Positions 16,343 to 25,556 of a stretch of 64,000 bases of DNA are shown here, in pieces. A model generated the notes under the pieces. That model searched no databases, was not told the origin of the DNA, and was given only the letters and a program-made list of their open reading frames with translations. Position 1 is the stretch's first letter; each line of letters starts with the position of its first letter. A program made the position numbers and the translations under genes. The DNA is from Tolypothrix brevis GSE-NOS-MK-07-07A (GTDB lineage Bacteria; Cyanobacteriota; Cyanobacteriia; Cyanobacteriales; Nostocaceae): contig JAHHIJ010000008.1 in assembly GCA_019358985.1 (NCBI GenBank), positions 62,001 to 126,000 on the forward strand. Reading direction: 5' to 3'.

Positions 16343-17242
16343 TTAATTTATTAAATATAGGCAGAGAATTAACCCTGTTAGTAGTAAACAAACAATTCCC
16401 GCAGCACCGGCTAGGGGTTTTTTATTTTTACCAGTCAACCACTCAGGGACTTTACCAGTATAAGTAATTAACTCTGCTGTGTCTAGGCAAGCGATCGCCC
16501 ATACCCATCCTGCGTGCAATCCCCAAGCTAAACCTAAATTTCCGCTACAGCTAAACCGTGCCAATACTAGCACCATTCCCATTAACCACAGTCCGGGTAA
16601 TTGCGGTATAGTTTCACGTCGTTCCCAAACTAAATGTAATAAAGCAAAAATCAAGCTAGAAATAACTGCTGCCACCCAAACTGGGTAATCCTGCGCTAGT
16701 TGAGTGAATAAAAAACCTCGAAAAATCAATTCTTCTATACCACCAACAAACAAAGCGACCAAAAAAATAGGTAGCAAAATAGATCGCAAAGACGCAAAAT
16801 TTTGCGTCTCTACATTCTCTTGCCAACTGCACCATGAAAGCCAAAATTGACCACCAAAGACAACAGCTAAACTCAAGACTCCCAAAACAAAACCCAGTCC
16901 TAAAGAACCCAAAAGGGAAATATTTACATTAAAGCCATAATTTGAAAAAGATGTATTAGTGAGCCAATTTATACCCCAAAGAATAAAAGGTGCTAATAAA
17001 TAAAGGGAAATTAATAAAGGCAATTTTTGTTCTGGTTGCAAAGGTTTGCCCAGTTGCAAATTCAGTGCTAATGCCGATACTATTGCTACTGGGAACCAGC
17101 ATACTATCCAGCCAACAAAAAAAGCCATCAGTACAACTATTACTGGTGCATTTTCGAGAAATGGCAATAAAGTGTTCATTGATGGCTCAAATGATGATAT
17201 CGAAACAGACACCAACAAATACGACACACTTCTTGCAAACAT
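16343..17242 (-). CDS. CPBP-family intramembrane metalloprotease
   Basis: 299 residues with about eight hydrophobic segments. The CAAX-protease/bacteriocin-processing motifs are present: E170-E171-x-x-x-R175 (EELIFRGF), the FALLHLVW motif with H203, and a later GLHAGWVWA motif. It is probably an inner or thylakoid membrane protease; substrates are unknown. An alternative start is the Met at 17179 (MNTLLPFLENAPV). Residues 144-153 are encoded by a palindromic repeat (see 16785-16812), lying in a loop just before the catalytic helix. Confidence 0.83.
   Translation of the reverse strand: MFARSVSYLLVSVSISSFEPSMNTLLPFLENAPVIVVLMAFFVGWIVCWFPVAIVSALALNLQLGKPLQPEQKLPLLISLYLLAPFILWGINWLTNTSFSNYGFNVNISLLGSLGLGFVLGVLSLAVVFGGQFWLSWCSWQENVETQNFASLRSILLPIFLVALFVGGIEELIFRGFLFTQLAQDYPVWVAAVISSLIFALLHLVWERRETIPQLPGLWLMGMVLVLARFSCSGNLGLAWGLHAGWVWAIACLDTAELITYTGKVPEWLTGKNKKPLAGAAGIVCLLLTGLILCLYLIN
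16785..16812. repeat. Palindromic core repeat inside the CPBP gene
   Basis: GCAAAGACGCAAAATTTTGCGTCTCTAC pattern: arms AAGACGCAAAA / TTTTGCGTCT, same outer sequence (GTAGAGACG type) as the intergenic copies. It is in frame and encodes NVETQNFASL. Confidence 0.75.
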
Positions 17243-17278
17243 AGATTTCTTGTTTTTTAATCAAGTTTCTACCAAAAT

Positions 17279-17369
17279 AGATATCTCCATAAATCAATTA
17301 TGCGTTGCCCGGAACCCTTGTAGAGATGTAGCATTGCTACGTCTCTACCTATGACTCTGGAGATGTCTA
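17279..17369. repeat. MITE-like element, family B
   Basis: Left end AGATATCTCCAT, inner flank AATTATGCGTTGCCCGGAACCC, palindromic core 17319-17348 (AGCATTGCT centre), right end ACTCTGGAGATGTCTA. In inverted orientation relative to the copy at 5312-5402. Confidence 0.75.
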
Positions 17370-17505
17370 ATGCGCTATTTCTACAAGATGTTTAATCGTA
17401 TTTTTTTGACTTGACACAATTGTTAAACAGAATGTGTTAATTTTCCTTGCATAGAGAACAGGTTGTCAAGCATTTAGCTTGAACCTATACCTAAATCCGA
17501 AAAAT

Positions 17506-17964
17506 TTATTCCTCGTCGTCTTCATCTTCTTCGTCTTCGTCTTCCTCTAATTCTAATTCTTCATCTGCCTCGGTCAATTTTTTATCACCTTCACCAACTT
17601 GAATCAGGTGAATATGCTTGTATCCCAGCTTAATTTCAAACTCATCACCTGACTTTAAGCCCATTGCTTTGGTGTAGGTGGCTCCAATCACAATCTGACC
17701 ATTTTGATGTACGCTAACACGATAGGTCGGTTCACGCCCACGTCCATCTTTTGGGGCTTCTGGACTGAGAGGAATTCCTCTAGCTGATAGCAAAGCATCG
17801 TAGAAATCAGTCAGGTTTACTCGTACCTGACCACCTTTAGTAGTCGTGTAATAGCCACATTGCTTGGCTCTTTCTCTTCGTGGTAAAGTGGAAAGCTCTT
17901 TCACCTTAGCGAGCAATGTTTTTCCAGTTAATGGCGCGGTTGCGGTTTCAATCATTAGGCTCAA
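17506..17964 (-). CDS. cyAbrB-type transcriptional regulator (cyAbrB1/CalA-like)
   Basis: 152 residues with the cyanobacterial AbrB layout: LTGKTLLAKVKEL...RRERAKQCGYYT, RVNLTDFYDALLSARG, DGRGREPTYRVSVHQNGQIVIG and the SpoVT/AbrB-like DNA-binding strand region GLKSGDEFEIKLGYKHIHL. The NLTDFYDALL wording places it with the cyAbrB1 (Sll0359) group rather than cyAbrB2. These proteins bind DNA broadly and link carbon/nitrogen and redox state to gene expression. The last ~22 residues are almost all Glu/Asp, an unusual acidic tail. Confidence 0.88.
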   Translation of the reverse strand: MSLMIETATAPLTGKTLLAKVKELSTLPRRERAKQCGYYTTTKGGQVRVNLTDFYDALLSARGIPLSPEAPKDGRGREPTYRVSVHQNGQIVIGATYTKAMGLKSGDEFEIKLGYKHIHLIQVGEGDKKLTEADEELELEEDEDEEDEDDEE

Positions 17965-19447
17965 ATTATCCTTAGTCTCTCCAAACTAATAAACGATATT
18001 GTTTCATGCCAGTATTTGGCTTTTTGACACCTACACAAAGCTACTTAAGACTCTAGGATAAGAGGTGAATTCCTGCTTATATAAAGCCATCAGATTCTAG
18101 TGAAAAACTAGTGTAGGTTTTCCAAAGAGTTTGCGGTGTAGATGTTCTTCACGCTCAACTCTTGTTTTCACCACCAACAGACGAGCAGCTTGCATCTGAG
18201 TAGTGGGAGTTATTTCTTTATATTCGTTCTATTCTCTCGCCCACAATAGATTAGAGGTTCTGGTTGTCACAAACATTAATTTCGGTGAGTGTACGGTATT
18301 TTTAACCATTCTTTGCCATCAAGAGAGTAAAATAATTTTCTCTTGGAGCGCTAATACGGTGGTGTAATCTCAAGCCCCGTTGACAAATTGCGTAGGTTCT
18401 ACTACTAGAAATAAGTCGTAGACCAACGTAAATGCAGGCTTTTAAGTTTCGGCGAAGTGCCTTTGTTACTTTTGAGTAGTAAGTTTTTCGTCTTCCTCAT
18501 CTAAGCGTTTCTTAAAACAGCATAGTATTTGCATACGGTTCTTGTGGCATACACCCTTTTATCCTGCCAGTATAGACGAAAAAATTCATCTTTCTACATT
18601 ATAAAGAAACAAAACTATAATAATAGCCGCCGAATGGACAGCTATTTGTACTGGTTTTGTTGCCTCATAATTTTATATTAAATACTAGCATGGACTAATA
18701 ATAGCAAAATAGTTGTTTATTTTTTAATTTAAAGTTGCGAAGTTACTTTTATTTAAATCCCTCCCCTGGAAAAGCAAAAAACGGTGAGGATTTTCAGGAG
18801 CGCTTTATTACCGTGAGGTAAAAATGATAAGATTTTGAGAAAGGTTACAGTAGAGATTTTCTCAACGCAAAACTGCGGTCTTCCAGCTTGATAACCAATG
18901 ATTCCTTATTCCTGCACAACTTTTAGAAAAATTCATCTAATTACAAGGCAGAATTTTGACAACTGACGTAGTTCTGGCATTTTCTTGATTTGGGAAAGGG
19001 AACACCGCAGTTTGAGTATTCTGCGCGGCAATCCTGAAACAAAAATATGCCCTTGGGCTAAACCTGTCTATCCTTTGTGAAACCCAAATGAGATGCTTAT
19101 CACAAGCTTTAACAATTGTATAGAACCAAAAGAATATTGTTTACCCATCCTAAGAGGGATTTTTCTATGTAATAGGGTGTATCTGCTGAATATTAACATG
19201 TAGCTATATTTCGATTTTGCAAGTAGGGATAGGGGTTGAGGCGATCATCTAACGGATTCGGCATTTACAGAAGTAAAATTTTTCTCGTTATCCTTGAACT
19301 AGAATCAGTAGCTCTTTTATCATTAGTGAATTCAAGCTGGCTTTTAATTAAGGACAATATAAGTATGGGTCAATGAGTACAAGGAATATGCAGGTACTCA
19401 TGATTTACTAGTCAGGCAAGATAATTTTAAGAATTTGGTTGGTGGAA
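17965..19447. other. 1.48 kb noncoding region between cyAbrB and sdhB
   Basis: No open frame with coding character is seen, and no complete HIP1 octamer occurs here, unlike the flanking genes. It lies between divergent genes, so it holds both promoters. A strong long-range pairing at 18861-19016 suggests a structured RNA (listed separately). The rest is AT-rich with no repeats of the families found elsewhere in the window. Confidence 0.6.
18861..19016 (+). ncRNA. Candidate structured RNA (6S-like closing stem)
   Basis: CTCAA(bulge)AAACTGCGGTCTTCC at 18861-18884 can pair with GGGAACACCGCAGTTTGAG at 18998-19016, enclosing about 110 nt that could form a shorter inner stem (ATTCCTGC with GCAGAAT) around large loops. 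Length (~160-185 nt) and a closing stem around a bubble recall 6S RNA, the regulator of RNA polymerase. A TTGAGA box at 18836-18841 precedes the left arm. Strand and identity are not proven; the opposite strand would fold similarly. Confidence 0.35.
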
Positions 19448-20449
19448 ATGGAAGTTCTTTTTAAGGTCATTCGGCAGACAGGAAATTCATCCCCGGTTGT
19501 GCAAATTTACCGCTTAGAGGCAGAACCGGGCAATACAATCCTAGATTGTCTCAATCAGATTAAGTGGGAGCAAGATGGGACTTTAGCATATCGCAAAAAT
19601 TGTCGCAATACTATTTGTGGTAGTTGCACCATGCGAATCAATGGACGTTCGGCTTTAGCATGCAAGGAAAATCTCAGAAGTGAAATTGAAAGAAGAGAGA
19701 ATATCCCAGCATCGGGAACTAACAACCCAAATGCTATTCCCGAAATTACGATCGCTCCGTTGGGTAATATGCCGGTGATTAAAGATTTAGTTGTGGATAT
19801 GAGCAGTTTTTGGGATAATCTAGAGGCAGTTGCTCCTTATGTCAGCACAGCAGGGCGACAAGTTCCAGAAAGAGAATTTTTGCAAACACCACAAGAGCGA
19901 TCGCTTCTCGATCAAACTGGCAATTGTATCATGTGTGGAGCTTGTTACTCTGAATGCAATGCCCGTGAAGTCAACTCAGATTTTGTCGGTCCCCATGCTC
20001 TTGCCAAAGCTTACCGCATGGTCGCAGATTCCCGCGATGGCGATACTGAAAATCGATTAGAAAATTACAACGAAGATACTAAAGGAGTTTGGGGTTGCAC
20101 TCGTTGTTTTTACTGCAATAGTGTTTGTCCGATGGATGTAGAGCCACTCGAACAAATTACTAAAATTAAACAAGAAATTCTCGATCGCAAACAAGCAAGC
20201 GACAGCCGTTCAATTCGCCACCGCAAGGTATTGATAGACTTAGTTAAAGAAGGTGGCTGGATTGATGAACGTAAATTTGGCTTAGATGTAGTTGGTAATT
20301 ACTTTAAAGACTTAACAGGGTTACTCAGTATTGCACCCTTGGGGATGCGAATGATCGCTAAAGGGAAATTTCCACTATCATTTGAGTCTTCAGAAGGAAC
20401 TCAACAAGTGCGATCGCTTATAGAAGCTGTTCAACAAGCAGAAGACTAA
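19448..20449 (+). CDS. sdhB: Succinate dehydrogenase iron-sulfur subunit
   Basis: 333 residues from the ATG at 19448 (TTG 19439 and GTG 19442 are possible in-frame alternatives). The N-terminal plant-type ferredoxin domain has the 2Fe-2S ligands C52, C57, C60 and C72 (CRNTICGSC...C). The C-terminal domain carries CIMCGACYSEC and CTRCFYCNSVCP for the 4Fe-4S and 3Fe-4S clusters. It passes electrons from the flavoprotein to quinone at the thylakoid/cytoplasmic membrane. No sdhA or membrane anchor gene is adjacent, as is common in cyanobacteria. It has a ~60 residue C-terminal extension after the cluster region. Confidence 0.93.
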   Translation: MEVLFKVIRQTGNSSPVVQIYRLEAEPGNTILDCLNQIKWEQDGTLAYRKNCRNTICGSCTMRINGRSALACKENLRSEIERRENIPASGTNNPNAIPEITIAPLGNMPVIKDLVVDMSSFWDNLEAVAPYVSTAGRQVPEREFLQTPQERSLLDQTGNCIMCGACYSECNAREVNSDFVGPHALAKAYRMVADSRDGDTENRLENYNEDTKGVWGCTRCFYCNSVCPMDVEPLEQITKIKQEILDRKQASDSRSIRHRKVLIDLVKEGGWIDERKFGLDVVGNYFKDLTGLLSIAPLGMRMIAKGKFPLSFESSEGTQQVRSLIEAVQQAED

Positions 20450-20528
20450 GGCAAGTCGGGAAATAGAGGGAGAACATTTTTCTTTGTCCCCTTGTCCCAA
20501 TACCGTTGGTGTTAAGCCCCAAATCTTC

Positions 20529-20557
20529 GTAGAGACGTAGCAATGCTACGTCTCTAC
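20529..20557. repeat. Palindromic core repeat, AGCAATGCT type
   Basis: Perfect palindrome with GTAGAGACG and CGTCTCTAC arms between sdhB and the lipoprotein genes (convergent ends). It could act as a bidirectional terminator-like hairpin, though it has no T tract. Confidence 0.8.
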
Positions 20558-20620
20558 ATACCATTTTTTACCACCAATTCCTTAACCGAACTGTATTGCC
20601 CCTTGTCCCACGTCCCATCC

Positions 20621-21133
20621 TTAAGGTATATTCAAACGCTGTCCAGAACGGTCATAAACTAAAAGATCCCACTGTCCATTAAAACTAGACTCAAAAGAGA
20701 TTCTACTTGCATCAGCGCTAATTGTAGGGTTGCGGACTTCCGCTTGAAGATCGGCAGTCAAATTGCGTGATTGTCGCGTTTCCCGATCATAGAGAAATAT
20801 AGCCGATCGCCCTTGACGAGAACCGACAAAGACAATATAACGACCATCTCCGTCAGCACTAGGATGAGAAGCGATCGCATCCAAAGAATTTAAACCAGGC
20901 AAATCAATTAAATTGCGAGTCACCATATCAAACATATACACATCTTGGCTCCCCCGGCGATCGCTAGTAAAAACAATATACCTACCCGAAATTTGCGGAT
21001 TTAATTCCGAAGCTGAACTATTAAGACTTCTACCCCCCGGATCAAAAGGGTAACTTAACAGCCGAGGATAGCCAGCACATCCACTTAACAAGCCCGTTAA
21101 TGCCAACACAGGTATAAAAATAAAGCGTTTCAT
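20621..21133 (-). CDS. Small lipoprotein with TolB-type propeller repeats (A)
   Basis: 170 residues. Signal peptide with lipobox LLSGC (Cys 19), so a lipid-anchored exported protein. It has three repeats of the GRYIVFTSDRRGSQDVYMFD kind (PD40/WD40-like beta-propeller blades). Three blades are too few for a closed propeller. A paralogue lies just upstream (21236-21787) with the same layout. Function unknown. Confidence 0.75.
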   Translation of the reverse strand: MKRFIFIPVLALTGLLSGCAGYPRLLSYPFDPGGRSLNSSASELNPQISGRYIVFTSDRRGSQDVYMFDMVTRNLIDLPGLNSLDAIASHPSADGDGRYIVFVGSRQGRSAIFLYDRETRQSRNLTADLQAEVRNPTISADASRISFESSFNGQWDLLVYDRSGQRLNIP

Positions 21134-21149
21134 ATATTAGTTAAAAGTC

Positions 21150-21179
21150 GTAGAGACGTTCCACACCGAACGTCTCTAC
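21150..21179. repeat. Palindromic core repeat, imperfect centre
   Basis: GTAGAGACGTTCCACACCGAACGTCTCTAC pattern: intact outer arms, centre CACACC is not self-complementary. Followed by C-rich low-complexity repeats (CTTGTCCCC...ATCTCCCC) up to 21236. Confidence 0.75.
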
Positions 21180-21235
21180 AAGAGTCAAAAATTATTCCCC
21201 TTGTCCCCCTTGTCCCCCCATCTCCCCATCTCCCC

Positions 21236-21787
21236 TCAAGGCACAATTGCACCATTAGGAATATCTAACTCAATATTTGGTCCCCTGTCTAGTACTTCAA
21301 TATCCCACTGACCACGACTGGCAGTTTCAAATACAACATAACGTCCGTCTGGGCTGACATGAGGATTTCTGATCCAGCCGCGATAAATTGGGGTAAGGAT
21401 TTGCGATTGCTGCGTAGCGCGATCGTAAAGTGCCACAACTGGTCTACCTTGGTCGCTAGTAATGTAAGCAATATAACGCCCTGTGTAGCTCAGACTTGGA
21501 CTTTCGGCAATTGTATCTGCTCGATTTAAGCGGGGTGTTGGAATAAACTGTTGTTGTTGCAAATCATACACCAATAGCTGTTGAACACCATTGCGATTTG
21601 AGACAAACGCTAAAAAGCGACCATTTCCACTCAAACTTGGTTGCTCTTCAGTGTAGCGACTGTTGAGGGAATTGGAAGCAAAGGGGATAACGCCGGAATC
21701 ACAGGATACAAGTAAGCTTGTGAAGCTAAAGATAAAACTCCAATAAAACCTTCTTTGGAGCAAATTTTTCGGTGTAAATTTTGTCAC
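21236..21787 (-). CDS. Small lipoprotein with TolB-type propeller repeats (B)
   Basis: 183 residues, paralogue of the 20621-21133 product. N-terminal hydrophobic segment ends in lipobox LLVSC (Cys 29). Three blades: GRFLAFVSNRNGVQQLLVYD, GRYIAYITSDQGRPVVALYD and a third ending GQWDIEVLDRG. The two proteins together have six blades, the number in TolB. They are probably coexpressed, separated only by 102 bp of repeats. Role unknown; a periplasmic or outer-membrane-facing binding protein is plausible. Confidence 0.75.
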   Translation of the reverse strand: MTKFTPKNLLQRRFYWSFIFSFTSLLVSCDSGVIPFASNSLNSRYTEEQPSLSGNGRFLAFVSNRNGVQQLLVYDLQQQQFIPTPRLNRADTIAESPSLSYTGRYIAYITSDQGRPVVALYDRATQQSQILTPIYRGWIRNPHVSPDGRYVVFETASRGQWDIEVLDRGPNIELDIPNGAIVP

Positions 21788-21834
21788 CTCAAATGTTTTT
21801 CATCGCAATTTTTGCGACATTCACCTAAGCTTTA

Positions 21835-22737
21835 TTAAATATCATCAAATTTAGTCGAATTATCCGACTCTTCATTTGGCTGTTCAAGAGGTTTGTAATC
21901 TACATATTCAGTCGGCGTTGCATCATCTTCGCGTTCTCTACGTACAGGAGAATCATTAGGCGATCGCCTTCTTCTTGCTCTAGGAGTCTCATCTTCAGTG
22001 CGAGTTTCCGGACGAGAATTACCATTACCACCACGACGTGGAGGTTTTCTCACCTCACCAGAATTGTCCCAATCATCCGCTTTTTGCCGAGAAGAAGAAC
22101 CCCATTCATCATCCTCAGTTCTTTCTGGGGTACGATTCACAGGACGCCGCGAACTAGGACGACGCGGTGGTTTTTCTGTGGTTTCTGGTCTTTCGCGAGT
22201 ATTACGGCGTTCTGAACGACGTGGTGCTTCATCGCTGTAATAATCATCGCTTTTGGAGCGATCGTCCCTACTACCCCGAATCCTAGCACGCGGACGTTCC
22301 GCCTCATAGTCATCATAAGGTAGTGGTTCTAGCTCTGCATCCACCTCAGCCTTATAGCGCCGATTATAAGAATAGTTCTCGCTAACATCTCGACCATCAT
22401 CGACAATTTTCGTATTCCGCTTGGCTTGCTCAGTGGCAATACCCCGCAAGCGAATACTTTCAACTGCAAAAAATACAGTTGTACCAACTAAAAGTAGCTG
22501 ACCAAATTGCAAAATCGGGTCTAGACGCCATCCTTGAAAGACAAGAATAAAGCCGCACAGTAAGCCCACCGCTGCAAAAAAGATATCTTGGTCTCTTGAC
22601 AGTTCTGGACGCACGGTGCGGAGAAAATACAGAGCTGCCCCAGCCACAGCCAGGAAAATTCCTAGGAAAGTGGCTGGAGTTGCTCCCACATTTACCTGAG
22701 CCAGGAAACTGGCTGAGTTCAGCCCAAAATTTATCAT
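21835..22737 (-). CDS. ycf66: Ycf66-family protein
   Basis: 300 residues. The N-terminal ~110 residues hold three to four transmembrane helices and match the Ycf66 family (chloroplast-encoded in some plants; conserved in cyanobacteria): NVGATPATFLGIFLAVAGAALYFLR and DILAVG-like FFAAVGLLCG. The C-terminal 190 residues are a charged Arg/Asp/Glu/Pro-rich disordered tail, common in cyanobacterial members. Likely thylakoid membrane; function unknown. Upstream gene on the same strand is psbX, 570 bp away. Confidence 0.87.
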   Translation of the reverse strand: MINFGLNSASFLAQVNVGATPATFLGIFLAVAGAALYFLRTVRPELSRDQDIFFAAVGLLCGFILVFQGWRLDPILQFGQLLLVGTTVFFAVESIRLRGIATEQAKRNTKIVDDGRDVSENYSYNRRYKAEVDAELEPLPYDDYEAERPRARIRGSRDDRSKSDDYYSDEAPRRSERRNTRERPETTEKPPRRPSSRRPVNRTPERTEDDEWGSSSRQKADDWDNSGEVRKPPRRGGNGNSRPETRTEDETPRARRRRSPNDSPVRREREDDATPTEYVDYKPLEQPNEESDNSTKFDDI

Positions 22738-22809
22738 CGCTATTTTCCTAATATGACATCTATGTTAGCGATTAAAATCACTACTCTAAGTCAGAGACAA
22801 AATATTAAT

Positions 22810-22838
22810 GTAGAGACGTGACCTGATCACGTCTCTAC
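22810..22838. repeat. Palindromic core repeat, TGATCA centre
   Basis: GTAGAGACGTGA-CC-TGATCACGTCTCTAC type: same outer arms, different inner arms (GTGA/TCAC). It lies 73 bp upstream of ycf66. Confidence 0.75.
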
Positions 22839-23268
22839 ATTCAGAATATGTGTCTGCTAGCTAAGTATACCGATACTTTTTCGTTAACAATTTCCAACAC
22901 ATGTTAACAAATACTCAAGCTAAGATTCTCTCTTAGCCAGGGCGTATCAACCGATGCACAAGGTTACACCTCGCGCACTTTATATTTTGTCCTGGTGCTT
23001 GGTTTTCGCTACTCATGGACGAAACAGTAAATACTAGTATTTCTTTTGACGCTGTTACCTACTTGTTTTACAGAGGTACGGTTTACCAAAAAGGTTTCTA
23101 ACCTTGATATTTACTGTTTACAAGCATTGAAGCTATACGCAAATTATAGCATTTGTTGACGAGAAGAGAGCTTTCACATCAACTAGCTAGTATCCTTTGA
23201 GTCGCATTTCCGGACTCGCTGTTCCAATTGCAACCAAGTATTTAGCTAAAAAATGATTGCTTGTGGGA

Positions 23269-23298
23269 GTAGAGACGCGATCAGGTCGCGCCTCTACT
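23269..23298. repeat. Palindromic core repeat, CGATCAGGTCG centre
   Basis: AGTAGAGACGCGA...TCGCGCCTCTACT: the arms contain an A/C change (GAGACG vs CGCCTC), so pairing is imperfect. It lies 14 bp after the psbX stop and could form a terminator-like hairpin for it. Confidence 0.7.
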
Positions 23299-23311
23299 CC
23301 TGCAATTGTTC

Positions 23312-23428
23312 TTAACGTTGGATTTTATCTTTTTGGCTAATAAAAATCAGACCAACAGTCGCTGGAACAACGACAATTATTCCACCTAACAGAAGACTCC
23401 AAAGGAAATTTGCTAAAGAAGGCGTCAT
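23312..23428 (-). CDS. psbX: Photosystem II protein X
   Basis: A 38-residue single-helix protein too short for ordinary gene tracks. The reverse strand reads [16 protein letters not shown], a hydrophobic helix, and ends in SQKDKIQR, the characteristic PsbX tail. PsbX is a low-molecular-mass PSII subunit near cytochrome b559 that affects plastoquinone binding and dimer stability. Genes for Ycf66 and YggT flank it, a grouping I recall from other Nostocales. The start is the only suitable ATG. Confidence 0.93.
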   Translation of the reverse strand: MTPSLANFLWSLLLGGIIVVVPATVGLIFISQKDKIQR

Positions 23429-23798
23429 AGATTTCAAAATTAATTTACACTCTTCATCATAATTCTAATGTTGTATCAGTTCCTTGAAAAGCTTCCAAGC
23501 ATTAACTCCTCAACTTAGTGACGAAGTTAACAAACAATTAAATCAACTGCGCTTCGATGTTAGGCTATTTAACCACTCAGGCTAGTCAGAGCTAGTGGTT
23601 ATGGAGCGATCGCATTCAGATAAAATATTATAAGCAAGGGCTAGCAGTACGCAATCAACTGAGTATCCATAAGGGCTTTAGGATTACAAATTCAGAATAA
23701 GTGAGTATAAATACTTTATAATTATTGAAATAAAATTATAAACACTGCTTTACAAAGCTTAAAATTTTTTCTATCTGCACGGAGAGTAGCTTAAACCA
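23429..23798. other. Intergenic region between psbX and yggT
   Basis: 370 bp upstream of both divergent genes. It contains an inverted repeat AACCACT...AGTGGTT (about 23570-23600) and a HIP1 site; no gene or clear promoter boxes recognised. Confidence 0.5.
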
Positions 23799-24089
23799 AT
23801 GACTGGCGTTAACCTTACTGATTTGATTCTCAGTCTACTACTGGGACTGATGATATTGTTGTTTATTTTCCGAATAATTCTTAGCTGGTATCCCCAAGTA
23901 GATTTAAATCGTTTGCCCTTTAATCTGGTTGCTTGGCCCACCGAACCGTTCTTAGTGCCATTGCGTCGTATTGTACAACCTATCGGCGGAGTAGACATTA
24001 CCCCGATCATCTGGGTAGGAATTCTCAGTTTGTTGCGAGAAATTCTTTTAGGTCAGCAAGGGTTGCTGACCATGATGTCTCGTGTATAA
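23799..24089 (+). CDS. YggT/Ycf19-family membrane protein
   Basis: 96 residues with two hydrophobic segments and the YggT motif: SWYPQVDLN, then NLVAWPTEPFLVPLRRIVQPIGGVDITPIIW. The family (Ycf19, YlmG in plastids) is implicated in membrane organisation, cytochrome complex assembly and nucleoid distribution. Located between psbX (divergent) and accC (convergent). Start at the ATG following a short purine stretch. Confidence 0.88.
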   Translation: MTGVNLTDLILSLLLGLMILLFIFRIILSWYPQVDLNRLPFNLVAWPTEPFLVPLRRIVQPIGGVDITPIIWVGILSLLREILLGQQGLLTMMSRV

Positions 24090-24090
24090 A

Positions 24091-24223
24091 GTTGTTGGTT
24101 GATAGTTGTTGGTTGATAGTTGGTGGTGGAAGCGTGGGCATTGGGGATTGGGCATTTCTCATGAGATCCTTTCCCCCTCTTCAAATTTCCACCAACCACT
24201 AACCACTACCTAACCATTATTCA
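24091..24223. repeat. Short tandem repeats between yggT and accC
   Basis: A 14 bp unit GTTGTTGGTTGATA is repeated twice and followed by GTTGGTGG (24091-24127); on the other side CCACCAACCACTAACCACTACC at 24189-24212 is its approximate reverse complement, so the pair can form a hairpin in this convergent gap. Confidence 0.6.
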
Positions 24224-25556
24224 TTTCCTGCACAAAACTGGTGTAAACATTACCTGCCAAAAACTGGGGATTTTCCATAATTCTTTGGTGAAAGCTGATA
24301 GTTGTGGGTAATCCGGTAATTGCACATTCGCGTAATGCGCGTTTCATGCGGTTAATAGCTGTTTGGCGATCTGGTCCCCAAACAATTAATTTGCCGATGA
24401 GCGAATCGTAATAGGGAGGAATTTGGTAATCGGTGTAAACGTGGGAATCAATGCGAACACCAGGACCTCCTGGGGGAAGATAGCCGCTGATACGTCCGGG
24501 GGCTGGACGAAAGTCATGGTCGGGATCTTCCGCGTTGATGCGACATTCGATAGCATGACCCCGCAAGACTACTTGCTCTTGATTAATTTTGAGTCTTTCC
24601 CCTTGAGCAATGCGAATTTGTTCGCAAACTAAGTCTATGCCGGTAATCATCTCCGTAACTGGATGTTCAACTTGAATCCGGGTATTCATTTCCATAAAGT
24701 AGAATTTACCGGATTTATCCAAGAGAAACTCGATTGTACCTGCTCCAGTGAAATTGATAAATTGGGCAGCTTTCACGGCAGCTTCTCCCATTTTTTCTCG
24801 CAAATCTGGGTCTAAAGCGGGGCTGGGAGCTTCTTCTAGTAGCTTTTGATTGCGACGCTGAATTGAGCAATCCCGTTCGCCTAGATGGATGACATTACCG
24901 TAATTATCCGCCAAAATTTGAAATTCAATGTGGCGCGGACGTTCGATAAATTTTTCTATATAAACGCCAGAATTACCAAAAGCGGCTCCCGCTTCACCTT
25001 GCGCTGCTTTGAAAAGCTTGACAAATTCGCTTTGCTCTTTTACCAAACGCATACCGCGTCCACCACCACCTGCGGTGGCTTTAACCATCACTGGATAGCC
25101 GATATCTGAAGCTAAAGCTAATCCTTCTTCCTCAGACTCCACCAACCCATCACTTCCCGGTACAGTCGGAACCCCGGCTTTTTGCATGGTTTCTTTTGCT
25201 GTTGATTTATCCCCCATTAAGCGAATCGCTTCGGGAGATGGACCAATAAATGCAATATGATGATCTGCACAAATTTCTGCAAACCTAGCATTTTCTGACA
25301 AAAAGCCATAACCCGGATGAATCGCACTAGCATTGCGCGTCAGTGCCGCAGCAATAATATTGGGAATATTCAAATAACTTTTACCGCTGGCAGGTTCCCC
25401 GATGCAAACCGCTTCGTCGGCAAGTTGGACGTGGAGAGCATTACGATCAACTGTAGAGTGAACTGCAACAGTAGCAATCCCCATTTCCTCACAGGCACGG
25501 AGAATGCGAAGCGCAATTTCTCCCCGATTGGCAATTAATATTTTATCAAACTTCAT
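24210..25556 (-). CDS. accC: Biotin carboxylase subunit of acetyl-CoA carboxylase
   Basis: 448 residues, the standard AccC length. It begins [27 protein letters not shown], has the ATP-grasp glycine loop GGGGRGMR near residue 164, the biotin carboxylase motif [21 protein letters not shown], and the metal/bicarbonate site [20 protein letters not shown]. It carboxylates biotin on AccB with ATP and bicarbonate, the first step of fatty acid synthesis. accB is not next to it, as in other cyanobacteria. Confidence 0.96.
   Translation of the reverse strand: MKFDKILIANRGEIALRILRACEEMGIATVAVHSTVDRNALHVQLADEAVCIGEPASGKSYLNIPNIIAAALTRNASAIHPGYGFLSENARFAEICADHHIAFIGPSPEAIRLMGDKSTAKETMQKAGVPTVPGSDGLVESEEEGLALASDIGYPVMVKATAGGGGRGMRLVKEQSEFVKLFKAAQGEAGAAFGNSGVYIEKFIERPRHIEFQILADNYGNVIHLGERDCSIQRRNQKLLEEAPSPALDPDLREKMGEAAVKAAQFINFTGAGTIEFLLDKSGKFYFMEMNTRIQVEHPVTEMITGIDLVCEQIRIAQGERLKINQEQVVLRGHAIECRINAEDPDHDFRPAPGRISGYLPPGGPGVRIDSHVYTDYQIPPYYDSLIGKLIVWGPDRQTAINRMKRALRECAITGLPTTISFHQRIMENPQFLAGNVYTSFVQEMNNG

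Noticed and set aside
17965-19447. tmRNA or RNase P RNA in the long gap
   Set aside because: No tRNA-like ends or tag ORF for tmRNA, and no RNase P conserved core segments are seen.
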